This document shows positions 24,101 to 36,100 of a stretch of 64,000 bases of DNA, piece after piece. This DNA is from Manduca sexta. Taxonomy: Eukaryota > Arthropoda > Insecta > Lepidoptera > Sphingidae. Under the pieces are notes generated by a model that worked only from the letters and a program-made list of their open reading frames with translations, was not told the DNA's origin and made no database searches. Position numbers and translations under genes: made by a program. Location of the stretch: assembly GCF_014839805.1 (NCBI RefSeq), contig NC_051139.1, positions 2,046,001-2,110,000 of the forward strand. Reading direction: 5' to 3'. Each line of letters begins with the position of its first letter. Position 1 is the first letter of the stretch.

Positions 24101-27100
24101 ATTATTCACATAATTAATACCCAACTAACACTACGTGACTCACCGCGGCAATAATATGCTCTTGCTTGCTAGCAGTGCAGACGTCTAGTTCGAAGAAGGG
24201 CAGCAGGTCCTGTCCGCTGCCCACCGACGAGCGGCGCTGCGGCGCGCCCAGCGCCGGACCCGCCGCGCTCGGCGACAGCGGCGTGCTGCACCGCGACAGC
24301 GCCTCCGGCTACACCATATTACATATTTACCTATACATTTGTCCAACCCATGCTGAGATTATAAATGCGGAAGTACGAGGTAACTCTGTCTATTTTGATA
24401 AAATTTGGTACGGTAAGCTTCAAACTCAAAGGAGAAACCGAATAGCGCAGCTATGGCTAAACACACGTAAATTGAGGGTTCGATAAAAAAAATGACTAAT
24501 GTGTCAATTGGAGAACGCACAGACGAAAGTGTTTTACTAAGAATCAAAATTCGGCGGTCAACGTACACAGTAATATATATGGGAATATTATTTGTGGCAT
24601 GTAGTCGTACCTGGTAGCAGTGCAGACTGACGCGCAGCTTGTCGAGGACCTGCTGCGGCGCGAGGCGCGGCGGCGCGCGGTCCGTGAGGCGCGCCCACAC
24701 GCGCGTCCACACGTCCTCCGCGAACTGGCACACGCGCTGCCTCGGCGCCAGCACCACCGCCGCGCTGTTCCACAGCTTCTCCTGCGACACCGACACGCAC
24801 ATGTTGCGCACCTGTACACCAATAACATTCCAATTAATACGGTAGTTTAGTGACCATTTCCACCACTTTCACACGTAAATTGCGGCGCCTAAACAATGAA
24901 TTATCGTACGTGCGGCACATTATCCGCACGGCCCATTGTTTCACACTCACGTAGCAAGTGCAACTCCACACACCTAGCGTGTAAAAATAAGTGCATCGCC
25001 AGTGCAATGACACAACACAGACTGTTGTGTTCGCATCGGCTACATGATAAACAGCGTATGTATTATGCTTCATTACTGTAGCTCTCATGCGTGTAATTTC
25101 TTGTGTGCATCCTTGTAAATATATTTTTATAACACGCCTAGCATAATATGATGCTGCACTGACGTTGCGTGCCTAAAAACGCAACAGGTGTGTGTGCCGC
25201 AGTCAAGTTGTTAATTACAAAACGGTGCGAAGAACCTACGCCGTAATTTAAGAATATTGACATATCAAAGACTATGTTCAATTTTGGATTTTTACTTTCC
25301 CAGCAAGTCACATTTTGATTATCACTGTTCTAATCTATGTGTAAAAGCCTCAAGAAATCCCCAAAGAGTAAGGACCGTCAACATTTAGTTTTTCCAATTA
25401 TAGCAATCATACATTTACTTCCTCGTTTGTTAAACTGTAAAAAGTATTTGAGTGGTGCCATCGACCTTGACGTCAGCGAACTTGAGGTGCAGCGTGAACG
25501 GCAGCATGTTGCACAGCGGCAGCGCGGAGGCGGGCAGCGAGCGGCGCGTGAGCGCATGCGTCGTGCCCACCAGGTACTCCTGCAGCACGCGCTGCAGCCC
25601 CCACAGACCCTCGCGCTGCGACACGCACGACCACGACACCAGCTGCCAAAACATTTCACCTAATGTTATGAGGACCTCTCTGACGCCGAACCCCTCAACT
25701 CTCTGAGAGATCTACTCCAGGCACATCCTGTTAGAATAACAAACAAAATGCGTCCGGCCAGTTGGAGTAGAATCACGGATCGCCGTCAATAAACCAATAA
25801 TGATCTTAAATTAATATTATCTATATTTTAAACACGTTACGTGTCCGACGTCCACTCCAAAGTTTTATTTAATTAATAATACTGCCTGCAACTTTAAACT
25901 ACAAAAGACCATTAAACATATGTAAGTTTTCCATTATCATACCTCTTCAGCCAAGTCCATGTTCCCCTCGTGCAGTATCAGATAGTGCATGATCGCCAGC
26001 TTGTTCTCTATCGCCGTGTTGCTCTTAAATGTAGCAGCCAGGTCCTTATCGGCGACGGAAACAGTCACTATGTCTAGGGTGTTAAGGTCGACCATCGCGT
26101 GCGGCCCCCAGCCGAGGATGGGCGCCAGGCTTGGCCCGCTCTCGCGCTCATCTACGGGTATAACGATATGGCAGCACGGCTCGTGGTAGAGGCTGATGTC
26201 TATCAGATGGGTGTATAGCATCGGAATGTTCACCAGAAGATGGTTATCTGTAAATAAGATGGTATAAGAAGATAAAGAATAAATTTCCATTTATTCTTGA
26301 CTAGGGTTTTTATGGCCCCGCCTTCGTAGACATCCTATCAGGACATATGAACACAATTCTGAGATAAAAACTACCCTATATGTTAATACAAGACTTGGTC
26401 TATCCGAGTTAAAGTCCATTCAAAATTGTTTAGCGGTTTAGGTGGTTATAGAAGGTACATTTAATTCTTAAAATATCTCAACAAAATTAATTGGACACGA
26501 TTGCACTTTGTACAGCAAAAAATTGTACTTGTCATTAACCTAAAAAATGTGACAACTCATCATGTTTGCTGAAGACAACTATAGTGACCTTCATATAGCG
26601 TGTAGGAAGGGCGTAGTGACTTGGCAAGCGCCCACGGCAGGTCCGGCACCACGCTGTGCACCACGCACCCGTGCTGCAGCAGCGTGATGGAGTACGCGAA
26701 GTTCACACCAGAGTCCTTCAGGTCCGCGCTGTCTTCCATCACTAGGGATGTGGTCGAGTCGTCTAAGGGCTGAAAAAAAACCTCATTGTTCCGTGTACCA
26801 TAAGGACCAATTTCAATCGCTTCGTTCAATGTTGAGATTAAACCAATAGGAATAAGTCATTTGTATGTATGTCAAAAAAACTTTATTAATTTTGACACCG
26901 CAATGACCCACTGCACCTGTTGGTAGAGTTGATTCCATATGGTGTCGACTGACGGAAAAAATACGTTACCAATCGATACAATTATGCCGGCCTGTTTTCA
27001 ACCGGGGTACACTTACATGGGGTACTATATCGGGTTTTACATTTTTGTTCGGTTGCTGCTATTCAGGCGGGTATAATCATCCCACCACCAACATGCTTTA

Positions 27101-30100
27101 AAAAATATGTTGCGTCGCCGTGACATTAGTTTAACTAGCGACCTGCTTCGTATTATATTATCCATAATTTATTTGTCGTACAAAATATTAATGAATATAC
27201 ACATAAACTTCGTCTTAAATCCGTCCATTGGTAAAAGCCATATAAAAATCCGTTAGATAATTTTATAATAGCTTTTGCGGCTCCGCCCGCATGAAATAAT
27301 TTCCCGGATTAAAAATAGCCCATAGCTAGGTGTAATGTAGTTTCCTATTAGTAAAAAAAATAATAAAAACCGTTTAGTAGTTCCTAAGATTAGCGCGTTC
27401 AACCAAACGAACTCTGCAGCTTTATATATTAGTATAGATACGTAAGGTGAAGAACAAATGGGAGAAAGTAATTCCTTACCTTGTACAGATAGTGATGGCA
27501 GATGCACAGTATGCCGCGCTGGTCGCACACTATCTGCAGGTCGAGGCTGCAGTCGTGCACGCGCAGCGGGATGGGGTCGTCCTCGTACGCGCCGCAAGCC
27601 GCGCCTTCAGACGAACTCGACACGTTCGGCAGGCTTAGCGGGATGTTCATCTGGGAGAGGACACTTACCATGTATAATTAATAATAAGGTGTAAAAACCC
27701 CAACTACATCAATACGTGTTACCGCCATTTTTAATGAATTCATAATTTCGGTCTAAAATTGGAACAGATCAAAGGTTTTTTGACATGCTTGCATATGAAA
27801 TAAGACTGACTCGGTAGTGTAGTGGAATTACGGTACGACTGCAGTGCTAAGGTCTCTAGTTCGAGCCTCAGACAGGACAAAATTATATTGGGTTTTCTGC
27901 TCAATATCAGTCCGGAGTCTGACATTTGTGGTCTATATGGCGATAGGCTCGCTCCCTATCACATCATGGGACGGAATACGCACAGCGAAAAAAGTGAGTG
28001 AGGTTACAAATGACTTTAAATTTTGACCACTTTATTCTCTTAATCAGATCTGTATCACCGCGCAAGCTCTCCAAAAGAACCGGTCTTCGTACCATGATTT
28101 TCCACGGATAAAATAGAATATAAATAATAATACTCGCCTTGTATTATATACTTATAGGGGTTAAGGAAGTGTTGTAGATGTTTGGGCCAAAATTTCAACA
28201 TTTATGTTAAGTAATTTATTTATTTATTTATTTATTTATTTCATTTTAGGAAGGCTTACAGACTAATTTACAATTATACAACAATATATTCTAACAAATT
28301 GCTGACAATAAGCCTCCACCTATAGATAACTTAAATAAGCGCCTTACATGTATAATCGAAATTAGGAAGGACTTTTACACGGCATTACATTAAAATTTAA
28401 GCCATTGTGTCCATAAGTATTTTATAAAGTATTCAATTAATTATTAGTAAAGAATTGCTGTGATAACAATCGTTTTACAGTTGTCGTGCTGGTGCAAAAT
28501 AGATCGATGTTTAGGTTCAGAGGCAGACTATTAAAGTTGTTCATACTACGAAGCAAAAATGAATTTCTCCTATAATTTGTTTTAGCAAACAACACACTTA
28601 ACATCCCTCTTTGTCTGAGGCCTAAGAGATTTGTACGAAGAGATATTCTTGCAAGTAAATCAGGGCAATCAATAGTGCCATTAGCTATCTTCATGAGTAA
28701 GCAAATATCATTAATTTGGCGTCTAATTTCTAGTGGTAAGAAGTGATACTTTTGACAGCGAGCATAATATCCAGGCGTCGATTGACGTGCTTTAAAATCA
28801 AGATATGTTAAGAATTTCCTTTGAATTCTTTCTAACCTCTTTATGTATGTATCATATTGAGGATTCCAGACTTGAGATGCGTACTCGAGATGGCTACGTA
28901 CGAATGAACAATATAAGACCTTTAGTGGCTTTAGTGATCGAAAACCAGCGGTGGTTCTTAAAATAAAACCTAACGCCTTAGACGCCTTACATGTAATTTC
29001 ATTGATGTGCTTATCAAAGAGTAATTTGCTATCATGTATAATACCGAGGTCCTTTATACTATTCACTTTAACAATGGTGTCGTTATTGAAGTTGTAGCTA
29101 ACGTCTATGATTGATTTTGCCTAGAAAATGTAATATTATAGCATTTAGACACATTTAATTGTAATTTATTGCGACTACAATATAAAGCAAACCTATCAAG
29201 ATCTTCTTGAATTTTAAGGCATCCGACTCTAGGCGGATGGATTTAAAAATTTTCATGTCGTCGGCGTATAATAATATAGTTGAATTACGAAAACATTCTT
29301 TTATATCTCCTATAAATGCAGTAAACAATAGAGGGCCGAGTATGGACCCCCTGCGGGACGCCTGATGGTATAGACTTCCAACAAGATGTGTGTCCATTGA
29401 GTACCACAGCCTGAGTGCGATTGTCAATATATGACGCAAACCACCGGTAGAGGTCACCGTGTATACCTGCAGCCATAAGCTTTTTCAAAAGTATTTGATG
29501 GTCAATTCGATCAAAGCATTTACTATAGTCAGTGTAGACTACGTCCACCTGAGCATAGAGACTGAGAGATTCAGTTATAAACTCATTGAACAGAGTAAGA
29601 TTGGACGTAGTGGACCTATTTTTAAGAAAGCCATGCTGCTCATTAATAAAGTTACAGGATAAGGCAGAATAGACTGCTGAGTATACTATTCTTTCAAGGA
29701 CTTTCGAAAATAGGCACAGCTTTGAGATAGGGCGGTAGTTAGTAACCTCTGCCTTGTTGCCTTTTTTATAAACAGGGGTTATAAAGGCAGATTTCCAAAT
29801 TCTCGGAACAACTCCTTCTAATAATGAGCGCCTAAAGAGAATACAAATTGGAACAACAATGTTTTCGGCACAATTTACAACGTATATAGGTGGTATAAGG
29901 TCTGAGCCTCCAGATTTATTGAGGTCAAGCTTGCGAAGAAGCTTCAATACTGTACTCGGACATATATCAATGGAGCTAATCAATGAGTTGTTATAAGCTG
30001 TATAATTATAATCATCTATTAAGTTGGAATTTTCAACAGTGTCCTGAAAGGTCGAATAAAAGAATTCAGCAAACAGATTACTTATACTCTCACCAGTATC

Positions 30101-33100
30101 AGCGGAAGATTCTTGATATCTCATTATTTTTGGAAAATTGTTAGAACATTTCTTGTTTTTAACATATGACCAGAATGTTTTAGGGTTATCAATAATTGCT
30201 TTTTCAAGGTTATTCATATATGTATCAAAGCATGAACGTTCAATTTCAATGACTTTACGTCTTAACAGAGAGAAACATTGATAATCAGATTGATTGCCAT
30301 ATATTTTGTACTTTTTATGGTACTTGGACTTTTCCTTTAGCATTTTTATTAAGGCCCGACTATACCAGACTGGATGAGACTGCTGTGTTACTAATTTTAA
30401 TGGAATAAATTTATCTCTTAATTCGTATAATTTACTATAAAACTTAGTTACTGCATCGTCTAATTTATTACATTTTAAAAACTCATCCCAGTCGATGTTG
30501 GCAAGAGCACTGTTAATTGGGCCATAATTACCTTTGCGATACATATATTTGGCAGTTACCTTGTCAAGCAAATTATCTATTTCAATATATTTTGTATAAA
30601 TAAGCAATGACTTATGGTGAAGATCTATGGGTACAGCAAGAGAATCAGAACACTCAATGACTTCCACTTTATCATTCGCGAAAACTAAATCGAGGAGTCT
30701 ATTATTCATATTTCGTTCTTTGTTATACTGGGATAAATTACATAGGTTCATAGTGTCAAAGAAGTCAGAGAGTAACCGATTTTGATGATGTTTAGGTAAT
30801 AATTCACTACTGTCAGGGGAATCATACCACTCTACTTGATTGCCAAAATTAAAATCACCTATTATAATAAATTTATCCAGAGGGTGGCTACATATTACTG
30901 TGTTGAGGTTATTAGTGAAATTACACAGTTGAGTGCTATACGAATTACCAAAATTTTCATTACACAAGTACAGTGCACAAATATTTATATTATAAACAAC
31001 TGACGGTCGCCTTTTCTTTAGTGAAATAGTAACCCATAAATCCTCTGCTGAGCTTCGCCAATCACATCTTTCAAAAACTGTCAAATCTTTCCTAACGGCG
31101 ATTAAAACGCCTCCACCAAGCGATTGCGATGTCAGTCTGTAGTCTCGGTCACGTCTCCATACCAAGTACCGATTGTCGAATAGCTCAGTGTTACCTATTC
31201 CATCAACTAACCATGTTTCAGTAATTATAATCACATCATAGGAACTTAAACACGTATTCCTAAAGAAATTATTAGTCTTCGTACGTAGCCCACGCACATT
31301 CTGATAGTATATACTAAGAGATGAAGGAACCATTTATGCTGCGGATCCAAAAAACTATATAATAGCATACACAAAGAGTTACAATTTTTGTATTTAAAGT
31401 GACATAAGTTAAGTTTGAGAGGGTAAATCTAAATTTATTTAAAGCACACATTAAAACACGGTTGTTAGAAATCTTTAACTTCGAATTATTACTTACTAAG
31501 GTGAAATGAATAGAAACAAAGGCGGCTATTGTGACCGGGTCCCAAGCACAACACATCCTAATCGACAATGAACAGCCACTGAATATAAGCTCTAAGTATA
31601 AGAATCTAAGATTTAAATTTGTATAGCAACTTAATATTAAATAAAAATATAATTTCACCGTTTCTTTGCAACACACTGCACAGTGACACAGTATTTGATG
31701 AAAAACGTGAGTAGCACACACAGTGATGTGGTTCTCAACATTTAGCGACGTATGTATTATCAAACAATAATTTATAGACACTAAATTGCTAAACATAGGC
31801 ATTAAATTATTTTTGTAAGGTCTTTTTCTGAATTTATCACAAGAACAGGCGAGGTATCGTTTTTTCTTATATGTATCTTTGCATGCTTTACCCAGATATA
31901 ACGGAAATCCTTTACGGCAGCGGCTTTCTTTGCTTTGGATAGGAGTAGCTTGTTTTTTGCTGTTAAGTGGTCATTAATGAATACTCTGCGCTGACCTGGT
32001 AATCCAAAGTATGCAGCTGTAAATGCGGACGACTTAGAAGAAATCCTGGCTGCTGCAATAAAGTCCTCTTTCACAAATCTGTTATTGAAGCATACAATAA
32101 TTGGTTTTATGTTGTCCTTAACAAGTGTTGGTACTCTTGTGATAAAGTTGATTTGGTTCTTAGTGATGGGATACTGAATTTTAGCTCCAATGGTTGTTAA
32201 TATGTCGAACAAGTTTTCGCCATTATTTTGAGGTATGCCTTTGATTTCAAGATTATTCATTCGTGACCACTGATCTCTGGCATTAATTTCCTCCTCAGAC
32301 TTATTTATTTGGGCTTGTAAGGTGTTAACTTGGTTTTGAATCTTCTCCACTTGAGCCAAACGCTGCTCGAAATCCTTGATTTTTATATTGAATTCCGTTA
32401 TTGTTTTATTAGACTCTATTACTGAGGTTTGCAGCTGCGCAAATTCTGAGCGAAGAGCCTTAATATCTTCTGCCAGTAATTCCAAAGGAGCCAACTTTGC
32501 ACTTATGGCCCTAATTTCTTTTAATACACGCGATTCCGTGTCGAGCTTTGGCGAATTTTGTTCGCTGGTAGTAGTTGATTGTTTACATTTAGCGCACCTC
32601 CAAGTGAGTCTTCTATCACCCAATTTCCTGAAGCCTGTCTCGGTGACACCCGCGCATTGGTAGTGTAGGACCAAGTGACACACTGAACATTTGGCTCCTT
32701 CCGTCAAGTGATCTCTGCAGACGCCACAACTTTGGGTATCCATTTTCAAAAATATACTAGGAAAAATGTTGAGACACACTGATGTTTTTAATAAAACGTA
32801 GTAAGGGCGCACGTTAAGAGATGACCGAACAGCACCAAGCCTACGGACTGACTGAATATTTACTGAATATTTTAATTAATACAATTCACATGATGTAGGA
32901 TCGATTGTGCAGGCCATTCTAAAAACTAAGCGTAGTATTTTCCACAGCGTGTACATTTTGCGCTGACCCTAGTTTGAGATGTATATTAAACGTATAGGAG
33001 TAAGAGAATCAGAAAATATGGACGATATTAGCATGGATAAAGCTGGAATTTTGGAAACGGTCTTAAATGTAGGCTATATTTTATGATGTACTCGTAAGTA

Positions 33101-36100
33101 ACTTTAGCGCTACCATTAAAATATCTTCAAATCACCAATCCAGACTGGCGGTAACCGCAATATCTATTACTGCCGCCAAACAGCCGTGTGTAGTCACTGT
33201 TGTGTTCCGATTAACATTGTAACCAATATAACTACTGGCCATAATAAAACTTAACACCTCATGTCTCAGGAAGGCGAGCGCAGTGGAATACCAAACAACA
33301 TGGTCCCCCCCGTGACCATGAAGGCTGCAAAGTCTTCGAAACGTCGGGAGAAAATAAAATACCAGCACCGCGATAGAATCCGAAAATTAGTTTAATTTCA
33401 ATACCAAACAATACTTTGTAATTGAAGGTGTTGGATTGTATTTCTACTGTTTACGCTCGATCGTATCGCTTACCATCAGTCATTCGAAGCAATAAAAAAA
33501 AATGACTCCAGCGACAAAAAAAAACTTATTCCCGTAACTATTGTACTAAGATAGTTGCCAAAACAAAACAGTCATCAGACAAAAATAACGACAGGTTAAA
33601 TTTGCGCGAATGCATCACCTTCTTACGAAAATAGTGCAATAAAAATGTGCTGCGTGTGTGACAAACGCGATGCTTCTATGAAATATTAAAAATGCTGATT
33701 GTAGTTGCCAAGGTGTAAGATTTGCAATCTTTGCTGTGGAAAAACACAACAAAGTCATTTTCTAGGTAAAACAACGCGGGATTTTTCATGTTGCTAGCAA
33801 CATGTGTTAGGCTTCTATTATGTTTAAGCAGTACGTCTGGGTAAGAAGTAGGTATCACTGCAAGGTCTGTTTCTACTTCCATGAAGCACTATGCAAGGAC
33901 CAGTCCTGGATTTGTAAATAGGCCGTATAGGCCGCGGCCTATACGCGGCAGCTTCTTAGGGGCGGCAGATTTCAGAGGACGCTCACTCGATTTAAGTAAT
34001 CATTCGTTTATTTAACTTTAGTGCCTTCCATAATACAAACAAACGGAAAATTATTAAGTATTTTAGAAACCTCCATACATACATAAGCCTACCTACGTGG
34101 TACGACGGAAATAAAGTGGCCTACACTCATAAAAAAATATAAATCTGGCACTGGCAAGGACTGTTATGTTCTGATTTGAACAACAATTTTTGCGAGTGTA
34201 ATTACTGGGCATTGTGGCACGTAACATAAGAATTACGTGTTAGACTGAAAAACACAATTCGAAGTACTGCTACACTATGCAAACCATTCAAGGTGACGCT
34301 GCATAAGCAGTCGTTGCGATTATAATGACACGAGCGAACTGCTTTCGCGTTTCCACACAAATTACACACGACATAATTCTACATTTAAAGATCAATTATA
34401 TTATTGACACAATATAATCCTTATATTAAACTTAGGTGGAAGTAAGTGTGAAAAAGGAGGTGCTTAATTGTACTTATTTATATTTTAAGCACTGTATAGT
34501 TAGGTAAGGATACACTGGTCTTAAAATTAGCTACACCATAAGGTCATATCTTAGCACTTACGACAGTCTCGTGAGGCAGGTCAGCGTGGAACTGCAACGC
34601 GGAGAGCGTCGGCGTTGCCTCCGACGGAGACTTCACCTCCTCGCCCTCCGCGAAGCTCTGCGCTGATTGACGGAAATGGATGTAGTAGAGGACCTGGATA
34701 CAAAATAAAATTACGGTAACTGAATATCAGTGTTTAAATTCTGCAAAATATAATTCATTTAATAATAGAATTTAAAAAAGTATCAAGCGAATCAAGGACC
34801 ACGAAATAAAGTAGGTACTTGGGTACAGTTTTGGATATGTCCTTATAGACCGTGGCCTAGGAGCGACAGCGGTTTAAGGGGCTGTATATTATACAATATG
34901 TACGGCATGGCTGCAATCAGGAATCTTTTTTTATGCCCCTGTTAAAACAGGCGCACAGACACGGGAGTGGCTTATACTTAGGAAAAATATAAATCCGCAC
35001 TACTTGACTATCCATATATTAATAAACGCAGTTTATAGAATTATTATCCAGTGCATAACCACACATTCAACAAATGTTTATTTTGTGCATAAATTATCTA
35101 ACTGCCACTTGACTCATAAAATTATAACTTATCACTGTACCCATTTTCCTTGTTTTAAGTTGTATAACAGCCAAGTGTACTACACTGGTTTAAAAGATTT
35201 GAAGTCAACAATAATTTTAATGTTAATTTCAAAACTGAGTGTGTTTTTCCTCCACTACTCAATTATCATATTTTTATATAATATTTAACTTGCAGCTGCA
35301 CTTGCACATTATTCTTGGAATAAAAGCACTGAGCATTTGCTCAAATTAAAAAGAAGCTTCTATGTTAATTCAGGATTTATCTATGAAAAATATTTATTCA
35401 GTAGTAAATGAGTGATATGCTAACAAACATCATCACAGAACCAATCTATATTAGTGAGATTACCTGATTGACACAGTCCCACTGCGCCCATGAGAATACT
35501 TTGACAATGGTCTCAGGTTCAGGGTAGATGCCGTCAAAGCCCCATTTCTCTGTCCCATCATCAAACTCATTTAAAAACATTGGGGTGCGGTAGATCTTTA
35601 TACCTAAAATCATAATCATTTAATATATAACATAATGCAATTTTATAACAAGATATATTTATTATTGCCACATTGACATCCAGTCACAGAGTAACTGTCA
35701 ACTATGAGGTTGTGGATTCAAATTATATGGGCTGTTAAATTTATTGCTTGTGTTTTTTTTTATTTATTTAAATTTATTGTTGTATTTATTTGTGCAAAAA
35801 AACTATTCATCAAATGGTATATTCTTAAAAAAATGTGTCAATTTTACCAAAAAAGAGCTTGCCTTCATTTGCTACTACTTTGAACTATGGTCAACCTGAA
35901 CCCTCTATTGACCTCTTAATTAACTAAAAGAAGTGGCTTAAATGGCATGACAACTTACACTCTAAATGTTTAAAAAGCAAGAATCTATCATTCCTTATAC
36001 CGGGACTGTACTTATTGGTCTTTCCATAAACATACTGCAGCATTATCTGCTTCGTAGAGCACTCTTCAACTTCTTCAGGCACTCGCTCTTTATCAGGAAG

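Larger units (their letters stand above)
28206..32812 (-). mobile_element. Nearly full-length CR1/jockey-group LINE
   Basis: The element reads on the minus strand with ORF1 (31802-32743), a 468-bp spacer, ORF2 (31333 to 28437), a 3' UTR and an (ATTT)n/(AAAT)n tail at 28214-28241. It lacks LTRs. A PHD-like finger in ORF1, an AP-type endonuclease and a microsatellite tail fit the CR1/jockey group of LINEs, but the clade cannot be settled by eye. It lies in GSAP intron 4, same sense as the host gene. The exact 5' end beyond 32812 and any target-site duplication were not found. Three frameshifts in ORF2 make it inactive. Confidence 0.9.

Noticed and set aside
28214..28241. Independent microsatellite
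   Set aside because: The ATTT array lies exactly at the LINE 3' end, so it is the element's tail rather than a separate feature.
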